Positions 34,515 through 46,800 of a DNA stretch of 64,000 nt are shown here, one piece after another; the first letter of the stretch is position 1, and each line of letters starts with the position of its first letter. The stretch spans positions 17,059,948 to 17,123,947 of the forward strand of contig NC_079977.1 in the NCBI RefSeq assembly GCF_029852145.1, written 5' to 3'. This stretch comes from Microplitis mediator. Its lineage: Eukaryota > Arthropoda > Insecta > Hymenoptera > Braconidae. The position numbers and the translations under genes were made by a program. The notes under the pieces are model-generated. The model saw only the letters and a list, made by a program, of their open reading frames with translations, ran no database searches and had not been told where the DNA came from.

Positions 34515-35490
34515 AACTAAGGGTGGCTCTTTATTACTTAAAGCTATTAAAATAACACGTGTGTCAGTTTAATTAAATAAATAAAATAAAATGGGTCATC
34601 AAAGTTGTTGTGTAGTCAATTGCAAAAATACCAGTAGAAATAGCAAGTATAAATTTTGTTCATGACTTGTTTTTGATGCACTCTCCTCATTATTAATGTA
34701 ATAAATTAATGCTGCGATGTGTTTACATTTCTTGCTCTGATTGTAAACACAATCACACTTGACATCTGTCACAAGTCGTGTCTCATTAATCTGAAATTTT
34801 AAAACAATTAAAATAAAGTTTATAAAAATATAAGCAATGATAATTGTTGTATGTAAATATTATAAAAATTGTTATTACATTCAATGATGTTGTGTAAGGC
34901 GTTGAATTGACCGATGCTTGTCGAATGACGCGCGATTTAATTAATTACTTAGATTTAATTTTCGGTGTTCTTCAACATCTCTCACATGTTCAGCAGCGAC
35001 TAAATTTTTACCCTTTATTAATGTTTGTGGTTGAAAATTTATATTATGAGTAATCGATTGAAAGCCAGTTCTTAAGACGAATTCCATTTTTTATCTAAAA
35101 AATTGAATAAAGAATTTACAAATTTAAGATACATTCATAAATATATAATTATGTTAAATAGAGCTACTTCTTATTTTTTATCTAATTTTAGATTATGATA
35201 TATTTAATATTAATACTGATTTTTCATTTAATATTAATTTAACAATAAACATCTTGACAGATTTTAACACTGCTTAACCTCTAATTCACTTGGAACTTAT
35301 TTTAGTTATTGTGTTTATTTTACTTACTGTTTTTAGCTGACCCAAGGAAAAATATTTAATTTAATGTACACTTTGTGTAATATGTCACATTTTAAATTGA
35401 AAAAATATTTTTTTTAAGTTTATTTAATTTTTTCAATTACTACTTAGCATCTAATACGTGTTAATTTTGTCAAAAGAGCCACCGTAAGTT
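34515..35490. mobile_element. Non-autonomous element with 18-bp inverted ends, THAP-bearing (P-like?)
   Basis: The ends AACTAAGGGTGGCTCTTT and inverted AACTTACGGTGGCTCTTT differ at two positions. The subterminal word AACACGTGT recurs inverted near the other end (ACACGTATTA-type). The interior has a THAP zinc-finger start (34591-34665). P elements encode THAP transposases, so a P-like relic is plausible. No clear 8-bp target duplication was found. Confidence 0.5.
34591..34665 (+). pseudogene. N-terminal fragment of a THAP zinc-finger protein
   Basis: Twenty-five codons ending at TGA: MGHQSCCVVNCKNTSRN, then SKYKFCS. The start Met, the C-x(4)-C spacing and the following aromatic Tyr/Phe match the opening of a THAP domain (C2CH zinc finger). 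The rest of the domain is missing, so it is a deletion relic. Confidence 0.55.
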
Positions 35491-35632
35491 GTATCGTTAG
35501 GTGGCGCTGGGGTCACGCACCCAGCGAATAGTTCACTTTGCTATTCAACCGGAAATTTTAACCACCAATGATCTCACGAGGTCCTGAAGACCACAGACAA
35601 ATTTAAAGTTCAAATATTGATTGATTTATTAC

Positions 35633-36634
35633 TGCCAGGGAAAGAATAATTCAGATCTACGGTAGGGCTACAGAGATCAGATTTTCTGAAAATTAGATTT
35701 ACAATACATTAAACAGATCTGCGGAGATCAAGGTAGATCTTATAGTTTCCAGGAATTCTTACATCAAGAGATCTGCGAAGATTTGTGGAAATTCACGGAA
35801 ATCATTGGGGATCTCCGGTGACCGCTGTAACCCTGATAAGGAAAATTGATTATTGTAAATTGTCAGTCTACGTAGATCTACATAGATCTTAATAGATCTT
35901 CATTAATATCATCGTGAAATTATCGAAAATCTGCTAAGATGAGAAAAAATTTTTTGAGATTATGATAGATCTAAAATCATCAAAAGTCAAGATCATTATA
36001 TACCTGTAGAGATCACCATAAGTATAAAATCATTAATGATCTGATAAAAACATCAACGATTTTCTGAGATCTACCCCAAATTTAGATCTGTGGTGATCTA
36101 CAATAGACCTACGGTAATTCACAGTAGATCTAGGAACATATTTAGTAAACCTGGAGAAATCGACACAAATCGATAGTAGATCAACGATCTACGGAGATGT
36201 ATGAAAGATATCTAGAAAACTACAGAGATTAAAGTAGATCTCTTAGTTGTCAGTGCTTTTTTCTGGAAATGTGCAAAGCTTTGTGGAAATTCACGGATAT
36301 TGTTTATTACCGTAAATTTCTTAATAGCAGCCCTAATAAGAAAAATTGATGTTCCTAAATCTGTGATCTGAATTTATCTAAATAGATAAGTATTAACATT
36401 ATTATCCAATCTTCGTTGATCTGCTGAGCTCAGTAAAAATCTGTTGAGAACACCATAAATCTAAAATCTCCCAAGATACGAGATTATTGGAGATCTTTAA
36501 AAATCACCATAAGTCTAAAATCATTGACGATCCGCCAGAATTATCCAAGATCTTCTGAGATCTATCTTAGATTTTAGATCTACCTTAATTTTGAGTAGTA
36601 GATCTTCACAGATCTCAATTATTTTTTCCCAGAT
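35633..36634. mobile_element. AGATCT-rich element with CCAGGGAAAGAATAATT / AATTATTTTTTCCCAG ends
   Basis: Inverted imperfect ends flank 1 kb of AGATCT, GAGATCTACGG and GATCTGCGGAGATC words. The architecture is the same (short ends plus GATC arrays) as in the CCCGGGAAA elements, with a different sequence. No coding. Confidence 0.55.
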
Positions 36635-36639
36635 GCAGT

Positions 36640-37785
36640 AGATTAAAAACTCTCGAGTTCTACAGACACTTTGTAACGGTTATAATTCGTGCCGGGAGTG
36701 CAATCGTCGAGTCTTAATCAGAGATTTCAGCAATTTGGTACTGTACAGAAATGAAACTATGAAGTATATTAAATATATAAATCTTTGTAGCTTCTGCCAT
36801 CCGACGGAACGAAACGTCATGACAAGCTGAGGACGCTCACTGACGATAAATTTTCCATACAATGCTACTAAATTAATTATAAAAGTTTTTTTTTAAATGC
36901 GCGCATGCCTCAAATTGTTTCTATAGGCACGTCAAATATATTTGTAATCAACTTTCGGTTAGAAAAATTAATTAAATCCTATAGTGATAATGGTCGGTTG
37001 AACACTGACGCTAGATAGTGATCATGTAAATGATTACATGCAGGACACTCCACGAGCAGTGGGACAACTGCATCGCTTTTATTGGTTTTACAGTCAGAGA
37101 ATTTGTTGACGTGATTAAATTTGAATTTACACCACTCACTAGTATACAGAAGTAAAATTTATTCGCGAGTCTGAATTATTTAAAACTTTTATTGCATCAA
37201 AGTCGACGCGTTTGTTCAAGTAGAGGTTTCTTGAACTACTGCCAGGCTTAGGTAGTTAAAGATACAAATGGCCTACGTTAAAAGCTTTTTTGAGATCCTA
37301 CTTTATTAAGACCGCTTTGTACTTCGGTAGAAAGTGTGGTCGGTAGACTTTTCACGTATTTAAATTGGGCGTCGCGTGTATCCCCGAAGTGGGTGAGAAA
37401 ACCGCTCTACAAGACGTCAGCATTGAAAAGAACCCGCTTCAAAACCGTCGACTCTGTTACATTAATTTAAATCGAGTGTTACAGGGAAGTTAATAATTCT
37501 GTACTATTTTTCGGACTATACTCAGTGAATACAGCAACCAGTTTTTATGTAACATCAGTCTGTCTGTTCCCGTTTCAAGATGTTCGACTTCAGCGATTAT
37601 TCGAAAATATACATTCGTTATTCGAAAAGATTTTTATGTTCCCTAACCCAGCTGCTATCCCCTATCAATAAAATCCATGTAAGACTGCATGAGAACACAT
37701 AGGAATGCGTATAGAAAAGTATGGACTTATGTAAGAATCGATGTGAATGAATGAAGGAGTGCATCGATTTACATAAGAATCCATT
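36640..37785. other. No gene seen
   Basis: Unique-looking sequence. The small frame at 36680-36862 has no motif. Short CATAGGAATGCGTATAG-type repeats run from about 37670 to 37780. Confidence 0.4.
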
Positions 37786-38001
37786 TACACGGAGAAATTA
37801 TTCTTGCTTGGAATGCTACGGTATCATAGTAGTGCCGGGCCACGTTAGCCACCTGTCGAATATTAAAATAAACACATGCAAAAATTACTATGGTCATAGC
37901 AACTTCTGCATATGTTTATTACAATTTCCGACAGGTGGCTAACGTGGTCCGGCACTACTATGATACCGTAGCATTCTAAACAAGAATAATTTCTCCGTGT
38001 A
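37786..38001. mobile_element. 216-bp long-hairpin MITE (TACACGGAGAAATTATTCTTG termini)
   Basis: Arms of about 74 bp match with three mismatches around a 65-70 bp loop. Arms contain GCTACGGTATCATAGTAGTG and GTTAGCCACCTGTCG. Transcribed, it would form a near-perfect hairpin. Its ends belong to the TACACGG group. Confidence 0.85.
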
Positions 38002-38577
38002 GGAAACCACGAGTACCTGAATTCTCATATGGGAAATCCAAGTAGGAAATTGTTAGATACCTGGGTTTCCATATGGGAATCTATGTAGGAAACCATGTGT
38101 AATCCATCCGAAAACGCCATGTGGGAACCCACACAGGAATCTTGGCTGGATTTCCATAGAGATTTTTTGAAAGGGTCATCACTCAGTAGAGCAGGGGTTG
38201 CCTTCTAACCTCATTTCTAATGAATCCATCGGCGTTTAATATCGGTAAGCCGACTACCATCTTAAGAAATCAGTATAAGCTTTTTCCATTTCGTCTAGAA
38301 AGTAAATTGTTCAGATGGGAGCTACTATTCAGTAGAACTGCCGTTGACATGCTATCGAATGATTTGGAAATGGAACTAAGACAATCTGATTTAGCAATAA
38401 GTAAGATTAATCGAATGAAGCTACCATAGTTGACGCTTTATTCATCGCATCAAGTTTGGTAATACCATAAAACCCCTAAGAGACGATCAAACCACTGTAG
38501 TAATGTTCTAACGTACTCTGTACCTCTGGTTCACAATAATAAAATCCTCAGGCGTTGTTATGTTAATTATCGGCTTA

Positions 38578-39178
38578 TGTTACGTTCCCGTAATATTTTA
38601 TTGATTAAATTAAATTAATTATTTTTGATAAATTAATTTTATGCAATGTAACGGAAATCGGTTACGATAAGAGAGTCGCCGTGGCTCGCGGGTAGTCAAA
38701 ACAGATGACGATGCATGAGACCCGGGCCACGACGATTCTCTCACAGGGAACCTGGGATGCAGCGTCAACATTTTGTCAACTCTGTTGGCTTTATTATATT
38801 TTTATAATGACTAAATAGTTAGTCTTACGAGCGAGCTCTTAGAGCTCGAATCTCTGTTCTCCATGTAATTAATAAATTACAATTTATCGTAAATTAAATC
38901 AACCTTATTTTGGGGTGCCAATTGGCACCCCAATATTTTCACCTACACTATGACCTATCCATTCACCTGCTGCTATAATAAATAAAATGGAGACCGGGTC
39001 GGAAAATACATTTTAAATCACGAGAATTAAATAAATAAATAATTACAATAAAATAATCGACGACCAGGGCCCACCGGGGGTCTATCGATACTCCGATGAG
39101 GCCAAACCTGAATAAAATTTAATAATTAAAAATTATTTTTATTTTTAATTAGTTTGGGGTAATTCTCAAAACGTAACA
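38578..39178 (+). mobile_element. LTR of a retrotransposon (TGTTACG...CGTAACA, 601 bp)
   Basis: Starts TGTTACG and ends CGTAACA, the usual TG...CA short inverted ends. It is followed by AATGGTGCTGTGACCAGGAT, which resembles the leader after Gypsy/Bel-type LTRs. AATAAA words lie inside. Confidence 0.6.
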
Positions 39179-39278
39179 ATGGTGCTGTGACCAGGATCAG
39201 TGACCATTGTTTATAGACAATACAAATAATTGATAAATAATTAAAAATTAATATTGGGAATTATTCAAAACGTAACAG
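39179..39278 (+). mobile_element. LTR retrotransposon leader and 3' LTR tail (internal deletion)
   Basis: After about 50 bp of leader, a second LTR end appears (GGGAATTATTCAAAACGTAACA, ending near 39277), matching the end of the 601-bp LTR. The body of the element and most of the 3' LTR are gone. Confidence 0.5.
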
Positions 39279-39364
39279 TTTTGTTATTATTATAAAAAAC
39301 GGTATTGATAAAGTAGCTTTGAGATTTTTTAGTAGGTCTGACGGTGAATTGGCCATCAGGACTA

Positions 39365-39730
39365 TTCCATCATTTGCGTAAATCTAATTCATCAGTAACA
39401 ATTTTAGCAGCCTTAACCCACTTCTTCAGTAGTCTATATATTACATTTGTCAATAGTTTTACTTTGTGATTCACAACGGCACTCCCTCTATAATTCAGTG
39501 GGTCATCTTTGCTTTCTTTTTTACGCATTAAACAGATTATCGGATTAAACCAATCTGCTGGCATAACTGTCCGTTCTGATGCTTTGTTAAGCAAATAAAG
39601 AAAGAAAAACCTCTAACTTTGAAGTAGTGCTTTGAAAAACTCATTTTTCATTCCGTTTGATCCCGATGACTTGCTTATTTTACGTTATATCAATGTCATA
39701 TCCAGTTCTGATGTAAAACCAGAATCTAGA
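39365..39730 (-). pseudogene. Non-LTR (LINE) reverse transcriptase fragment
   Basis: Reads in pieces on the minus strand: SKSSGSNGMKNEFFKALLQS, then (39594-39370) DWFNPIICLMRKKESKDD followed by PLNYRGSAVVNHKVKLLTNV. These match fingers/palm motifs of LINE reverse transcriptases (K-S-x-G-x-D/N-G and D-P-x-N-Y-R). Frame breaks and the lack of the FADD box mark it as a dead fragment. Confidence 0.75.
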
Positions 39731-39779
39731 TCAGGGCATAAGTCTCTATAGAATATGGTATCGTCATTTTATCCACTCG

Positions 39780-40650
39780 GGATCATCTCGTCGTAGAATT
39801 TTTTTTTTGTCTGGTATAGGGATAAGAAAAAGTTTTATTTATTTTTTTATATCATCGTGCCAATCGCTTCCCGAAATTCAGTCGCTTCACTTGTATTCGT
39901 TGAATAATTCAGGTCACACTCAAGCTGGCGTCTTTAAACTTTATCAGTACTTAAAATTTGTTTTTTATTTTGGTGGTTAAAAATTGGTAGTATTTCTTTT
40001 ATTGCACGCAACAAAATAAATATTTAATTTTATTCGGATTTTCATTCATTTTTGTTGTTTGAACAATAAACCTACATCTAAGAAGGAAATTCATAAATAA
40101 TACAATAATAAAAGCGAAAAAATATAAGAGTATTCTCTAAAATATATTGATATGAAAAAAAAATTAGACACTCTTGGTCTTTAAATTTTATTGTTTGAAA
40201 TAATAAAATACGTCATCTTGCCATATAGATATAGTCGCATCAGTACCACTTTAGGAAATTCTTTTACAAACATTGGAAGTCCACAAACACAAGTAAAATT
40301 TTATTGTTTCAAACTATAAAAACTGATACGCTTAAGACATACTTTTTGACAATTCGAAGAAAGTAATAATTAAATAACGTTGTATCTAAAATCAATTGTT
40401 CGACATTGAAGATTTTATTTACCATACTGAATGTTTTTTTACTATTTCACTATAAACTTTAATGTTCCAAACATCGAATGTTGAAGCTGAAACGTTAAAT
40501 TATTATAATTTCATTTTTTTATCTACTAAACAGTAATTTCTGTTACTTGTAACAAGACATATTTACGTATAAACTTTAAATTTCAATATTTAACTTAAAA
40601 TTATTATAATTTATTCTATAAATCATTGAGTAGATTATTAACTTTAGTAT
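39780..40650. other. No gene seen
   Basis: AT-rich, no motif or repeat family recognised. Confidence 0.4.
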
Positions 40651-40659
40651 TTTCTTTTT

Positions 40660-41820
40660 CAACTTCCCGCTAAGGAAATTGTGAATTTGTAAAAAAGTGG
40701 GAAACTATTGGTTTCGGTACGATTTTTGAAAATCGAGTTTTGAACAGATCATGACGTTTCAAGATCCAAGGAAGCTATCCTGACTATTTTCAAGAGAATA
40801 CTCGATTGTATGTATGTGTATATATATATATATACGTTTGTATGTAAATGTTCTATAACTTATAAACGGATGAACAAATTTTGATCTTTAAGGTAGCATT
40901 CGGAGCGGCTTATTAATATCTAGGCGCTGAGAGAAATTGAGCTTAATCGGTATAGTACGTTTCGGAGTATTCTGAAAATAAAAATTTTTGAAGTGTTTTT
41001 CTTGGATAACTAACAGTGTATTTGATGGATTGATTTAAAAATCGATCTACCTCTAAAGCTCTATAAGCCCCGTTAGATGCCACTTTAACCATCAAAATCA
41101 AATTAATTTTTTAAGAGCTATCGTTGGCGAAAGAATTTGAAAAATGTGTTTTTTTGTTTCCAGTGAATTAAAAAATCAGAAAATTGATTGATTTTTATAA
41201 TGTTTTAGCATTGAAGGCTGAAAAACTGCGTCAAATGCCGCTTCAAATATCAAAGCGGTTAATTGGTTCGAAGAATATCGGCGATGAAAAATTTAAAAAA
41301 TAACAATTTACTTCATTTTTTTCGGGTGATGCGTAAAATCCCCCATATGTTCCAAAACTTATACCGGTCCTTTAACTACACAGTGTTTGATGATCACTAT
41401 ATGAATTATTGCAATCGGATTGTTAGTTCAAATAATATCATCATCAAAAATTTTGAAAAATAACTGTTTCCAACATTTTTTTGCGGATTTTTGATATATT
41501 AACTAGCTGGTTTGATTCAAAGATCACATAACTCTTCATCTTGATCATTTCTATTTATTTCCGTCCAAAAACATTGAATTTATCAAGCATAATCAGGAAC
41601 AAAACTTGAAAACATGATCCTTATTGATTATTTTCAACTTTTCGAATTTTCGAAGATTAATACAAAACGTAACTTCCTTCGAGCTCAAGCCTCGGAAGTA
41701 CCAATTTTTTTGAAGATATTGTCGAGCTCAAAGAACTTGAACATGCATCGAGCTCCTTGAGCTCAAAAACAGCGGAAAGTTTCGTGGCTGGCTCGCAGAG
41801 TCATTCGTTATTCAGATTTT
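40660..41820. repeat. Dispersed AACTTCCCGCT...GAGCTC repeat, diverged copy
   Basis: Starts AACTTCCCGCTAAGGAAATTG and GGTTTCGGTACGATTTTTGA, runs through GTATGTATGTGTATATATAT, then GAACAAATTTTGAT-type sentences, and ends in GAGCTC words and GCGGAAAGTTTCGTGGCTGG. It is the inverted counterpart of 33395-34188. Confidence 0.55.
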
Positions 41821-42217
41821 TTAATTTTTGGTCGCACTCTATACCTGGATGCTGCTACACGGAGAGAAATTTCTGGTAACCGTTCCTAGTACGTTTATGA
41901 TATATCACCCCATACCGTTATGGTAATGATTACTTGGAATTATGAGATATAGGCCCATACTTTCTGAGAAAAGTTCCCATAAGTATGAGAACAATTCCCA
42001 TCATTATGGTAAACCTTACTATAATATTATGGTAATGGTTACCATATATTATGTTAATGGTTACCGTAAATTATAATAATGGTGACCGTATATTATAGTA
42101 ATCGTCAGCATATAATATGGTAACCATTACTATAATATATGGTTACTATTACCATAATGTTACAGTAATGGTTACCATAATATTATGATAACAGTTACTA
42201 TAATATTATAGTAATGA

Positions 42218-43646
42218 CCCGTATGAAAAAGCAATATATGAGCTTCAGTATAATTCAAAATATATGATAAATTATATGAAATTTTAAGAAGTTATATACA
42301 AAGTCATATATAGAGCCATATACAAAATTTTGCCGGAATATTATATGATTTAATAATTTGCAACATATATATTGGTAATATATTTTTTTTACATGCTAAC
42401 TTATAAATATTGCTTATAATATTTTATACTATACTTTAAGTTATATGATAAGATATATGATTTAATTATATGACTGACATATAATATTTATACATGTAAA
42501 TATATAATTATATAAGTATATGTTCACATATATTTGTATAAATGTATGTAAATATATATTTATATAGATAGGGGAGGGAGGGGCAAAAGGGGGTACTTAA
42601 AGAAATACCAAGTTTTCGAGGACTCAAATACGCTAAATCTTTTTTTTTTAATGATATTCAAAGTAAATAGAAGAAATTTTCAGTTACCGTTGAAAAAAAA
42701 AATTTTTCATTTCTGCGGGCAAAGTGGGGTACCCCCTAAAAAAGGTAAAAAAAAAAATTTTTGGATTTTAAACGAATTTGATTAAGTTGAATTTTTTTTA
42801 AAGTAATTTACATGAAGAAAAATTATATTTTACATGTTTATTGGATACAAAAGAAGAAAATAAATTTTTAATAGTTTTTATCATAAAACAAACGTCATTA
42901 ATATTTTTCAACTGACAATTGATTTTTGAAAAAGTTTATCAAAAAAAATTCAAAGTAACGCTTAATTATATTTACAGAAGTGATTTTGGAATGTTTAAAA
43001 ACCATTTAAGATATAAAATTTTTTTTATCAAATTTTGGGGGTACCCCGTTTTGCCTACCCTGCCCCCTTTGCCCCCCCTTCCCCTATATGTTTATATATA
43101 TTTGCTTATATATAAATGCTTTTTTTTAAATCTCGATACGATTAATTTTCGTGAAGTTACAGTCTTGCGAAAATCACTAAAAAATTTCTAAAATTTTTTT
43201 GTTCCTTTAATTTTTGGTATGAGTGTATTTTTTTAATTATTTATATATAATAAGATCGAAATTATTATAATACTGAAATTATAAGTTTATATATAAAACG
43301 AGAATATAATTTGAGATGTAATATCATATGTATACAATTACATACATTATAAATTATATGGATTATAATAATATTGAAATTATAAATTAATTTATAAGAT
43401 GAAACATATATTTTACGCTGTAAATTAATATATGAAGCAGACATATAATTTTTGATACAATATCACATGTATATAATTACATATATTATAAGTGATATGG
43501 ATTATTATAATATTAAACGTATCAATTATTATATATGATAAATCATATATTAATCAATAGTTATAATTTTGCCGCCATATATGGTCAGTTATTTACCATA
43601 TATTTTTTTTCTATATTATTGACAGTATATGATTTTTTCATACGGG
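42218..43646. mobile_element. Second-level MITE (CCCGTATGAAAAAR...TTTTTTCATACGGG)
   Basis: The inverted ends CCCGTATGAAAAAGC and GATTTTTTCATACGGG enclose TATATGATTTATATA-type sequence resembling 17395-17740. Nested in 41856-44092 and itself split by 42571-43085. Confidence 0.65.
42571..43085. mobile_element. Third-level G-rich MITE (GGGGAGGGAGGGGCAAAAGGGGG)
   Basis: Left GGGGAGGGAGGGGCAAAAGG and right inverted GCCCCCTTTGCCCCCCCTTC. Internal GGCAAAGTGGGGTACCCCC repeats the terminal theme. G4-prone runs at both ends. The frame 42919-43191 runs out of it and is not a gene. Confidence 0.7.
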
Positions 43647-43980
43647 GATATCTATAGTATACTATATTTTTCTCAATTTATCTATAAATTGTCTTATTGA
43701 GAAGGTTAATTGTAAGTTTAGGGTTCACTATATTTAAAAATTGGTGTATTACCATACGATGGACCGTGTAGCTCAATAAGTTATAGATTAAATTGAACGG
43801 ATTATAGTTTAGAACCGGATAGCTTAACTGGTAGAGCACTCGGCGTGATACCAACATGGTCTGGGTTCGATTCCCAGTTCGGGCTATCTATATTTTTCTC
43901 AATCTATTTATAAATTGTCTTATTGAGAAGGTTAATTGTAAGTTTAGGTTTCACTATATTTAAAAATTGAAAATTATAAT
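43647..43980 (+). repeat. tRNA-derived tandem unit, copy 3 (tRNA-like core 43813-43886)
   Basis: The block TAAATTGTCTTATTGAGAAGG then GTAAGTTTAGGKTTCACTATA occurs before and after the core, showing a tandem structure with a period near 245 bp. A second weak A-box word (GTAGCTCAATAAG) lies 60 bp upstream. Same family as 4690-4960 and 23428-23696. Confidence 0.6.
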
Positions 43981-44099
43981 ATATATGGATGCCGTTCCTA
44001 TAATCAACATTTCAAAAAAACCGATTATCATGCATTGTGGGAACTATTCCCATAATATATTGTAACTGTTACCATAAATTTCTCTCCGTGTAGGACTGA

Positions 44100-45430
44100 T
44101 GAACACAAAAGGATATCGAGAATTTAAATGATCGATAGAGAGATAGTCAAAATCTGCGGCTATCTTTTCTGACCTCAGGATATGTAATTCGTGGGCATTT
44201 ACATTGACTAGCGACTATATGAGGGCAGTTGTGTTTGAGTACGATGGACTTGTCTTTCTCCAATACAGCCCTAGATCCATCTCATCAATGTCACTTGTTA
44301 AATTGGCTTATCAACATATACCAATATTATCAGGTATTGCCAGATAGCAGTAATATTACCAGATAGCAGTTACCAAAACTACGGCAATTATTATTGCACT
44401 TTAAAATCTAAATGTACATACCGGTAATTTCCACACACGCCAAAATCATGATTCGATTAATTCTTTTCAGTATCGCTACTTGATTGTAATAGCACTATCA
44501 TACTTTAACAGCCTTATCGATTATTCATACTAAGTAAATTTCGGCGTACTTCCAAAGGTTGTGGCATTGATCAAAACGCGTTCATTTAATGGTGGCAACG
44601 TGATTGAAGCATCCCACACTAATGAACTGATATATTCAAATTGAAACAATACATTCAAAACATCAATACTATATGAACTGTAATTATTCATCACGATTAA
44701 AAAATAAGGAAATCGGAACTTTGTGATGTTTAATTTCAAAATTTTTGATATATGAAAAGAAAAAAAAATTTCTTTTGCAAGTTTTATAAGGTCTTTTATT
44801 TTACTGCTGCCTTTCCGATAAATAAATATAACATTTTCAACAAGTTAAAATGAATTATATATACTTTTGATGTATGAGAAAAAAAGTTGGTACATATATT
44901 TTCTATACGTCAATTGCATACTTGGATTTTATGATCTTCAAGTGCTGCTAGATATGTATATCATTCAGCATTTTTGATAACTTTTCTTTGTCGAGATATA
45001 CTTATGTATGAATATATATATATATAGAAAGAAAAAAATATGAAGGAGAGATGGAAAGAGAAAGATATTGCGATATAACCGGAGAGACAATTTCATCGAG
45101 ATTCCGGTACTCTTTGCCAGGAAGCCACCGAGCGAAACCAGGACGTTCCAAAGGACCTGAAGGAAATTTCATCGCAATGAGAAAATAGAATTTCATAGCA
45201 TACTGAACGGTTCATGCGGAAATTGCCGATAACTACCAAGTTTTTATAAAGTGTGTTTTTTTTTTTTTTTTTTTTTTATTCATTCAATATTATTATTTAT
45301 TTTTCCTCGTAATGAATTTCAACAACTCCGAATTATTTTAATGAAGACTTGATGTTAATATTCATTTATATATACGAGCAACCTGCAGTCGCTACGTGAC
45401 TGCCCAAATATTACTACTAAATTTATAAAG
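44100..45430. other. No gene seen
   Basis: Unique-looking AT-rich sequence with a poly-T run at 45251-45278. Short reading frames lack motifs. Confidence 0.4.
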
Positions 45431-45700
45431 TACGCAGAAAAAAAAAAGGATTTTTTGCTGCATAAAATTTTAATTTGTACCAAGAAATTTTATGCATTAT
45501 GAATTAAATAGAAAAATTGTCTTGGAGCGAGAAAAAATTTTCTTAGTCAAGAATTCTTTGCACCAAGTAATTTTTCTAGTTCTAAATAAATTTTTGTTTT
45601 CAATTCACAATGCTAAAAATTTTTCTTGTGGTAAGTAAAAATTTTCTTCAGGCGAGTAAAGATTTTTTGTGTCAATAAATCCTTTTTTTTTTCTATGCAC
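45431..45700. mobile_element. MITE with TACGCAGAAAAAAAAAAGG / CCTTTTTTTTTTCTATGCA ends
   Basis: Imperfect inverted ends enclose AATTTTATGCA, AAAAATTTTCTTAGTC and similar self-complementary words. It belongs to the CACAGAAAAA-like group. Confidence 0.6.
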
Positions 45701-45789
45701 ACTTTTTTGGCTTTGAGAAGCTTTCTAAAACCAAAAGGGAGTATAAAAATTTGTCATTTTGAATTAAGTAACGCGATATAAATAATATA

Positions 45790-46240
45790 GCTATAAGGTA
45801 AAAGACCCAATAGCGGAACGAGACCTAGTACCGGAACGATTTCAAGATTATTATAATATACCTTATTAAGTACAATACGGAATTTTAAGAAGTTTTATTT
45901 TTCCGAAATTTCAATGTTTTTGGTCAGAAATAGATTATAAATAAAACTTATCAGTCTATCGATAATATTAAGAAAAAAAAAAATTGTAGAGCCAAGCGGA
46001 GACCTATGACTTACCCCGATTCCTTAAGGATTTTGCTATGAAAACAGCCAGTAGTCTTAAACTTGTAAAAAATGTAGAATGCTACTTTTTTAACACTTTT
46101 TTTTTATTTGTATGTAAAGGTATTTAGAATTCACAATCTTAAGTGTTAGTATAAACAAAATTCAATAAAAATATTAATCTTTGCTGTTCGCTTATTGGTT
46201 CACTAGAAGTTAGCCTGACCCAGTACCGGAACAGTCTGCC
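45790..46240. repeat. Element with GACCYAGTACCGGAAC motifs at both ends
   Basis: AGACCCAATAGCGGAACGAGA and GACCTAGTACCGGAACG at the left, GACCCAGTACCGGAACAGTC at the right (same orientation), with GAGCCAAGCGGAGACCTA in between. The boundary is uncertain. Confidence 0.4.
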
Positions 46241-46286
46241 ATGTTTACTTTCTTAACTGACACATGCAGTGTATTTGGTTAAAGTG

Positions 46287-46796
46287 TACACGGAGAGAAA
46301 AATATCGCCAGATTAAGTATACGTATCGATATTCTGGCTATACGCTGTATAGTCATCTTACTTAACGATACGCCGTATAGCCAATTCAGCTATACAGAGA
46401 ATCCTCACAGTGGATCGTCAAAATGACGATCCGTATCCTTATTTTAGGCATTTTTATGAATCGCTGACATGACTATTGCGCAAACTCTGTATTTAGGCAT
46501 CCGACAACCGAAAACGATGATACGTATAGCTAATTTAGCTATACGGATCCTCACGCTGGCTATACAGATACTTATATCAACGAAACTACACATCGTTACA
46601 GAGGCTATTCGTCGTATTGTTAAATTAAATAAACGAATACTTAACCTAACCCAAAAACGTATCTTTACTTTAACGATACTATGGATTATTAAATTAATAT
46701 GAGAGTATTCTTAAATTAGGTATACGAATCGTTATTCTGACGATACGTCATTTGAGGATACATTGGATAGTCATTCTGGCGATATTTTTTTCTCCG
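46287..46796. mobile_element. MITE with TACACGGAGAGAAAAATATCGCC termini
   Basis: Left TACACGGAGAGAAAAATATC and inverted right GCGATATTTTTTTCTCCG. The interior has ATACGTATCGATATTCTGGC and CTATACGCTGTATAGTCAT palindromic words. The right terminus abuts the next element (46801), losing GTGTA. The frame 46469-46702 is made from the repeat. Confidence 0.7.
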
Positions 46797-46800
46797 GTCT

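Larger units (their letters stand above)
41856..44092. mobile_element. Outer MITE of a nested set (TACACGGAGAGAAATTT termini)
   Basis: Left TACACGGAGAGAAATTTCTGG, right inverted CCATAAATTTCTCTCCGTGTA. Own sequence is GGTAACCATTACCATAAT-type units at 41875-42215 and 44030-44090. The middle is occupied by later insertions (42218-43646, containing 42571-43085) and a tRNA-like tandem unit (43647-43980). Confidence 0.75.

Noticed and set aside
38220..38429. 69-codon frame (+) with an ordinary amino-acid mix
   Set aside because: No splice context, signal or family recognised; kept out for lack of support.
46469..46702. 77-codon frame (+) with Ile/Leu-rich sequence
   Set aside because: Made from the TATACG-type units of a MITE; no homology recognised.
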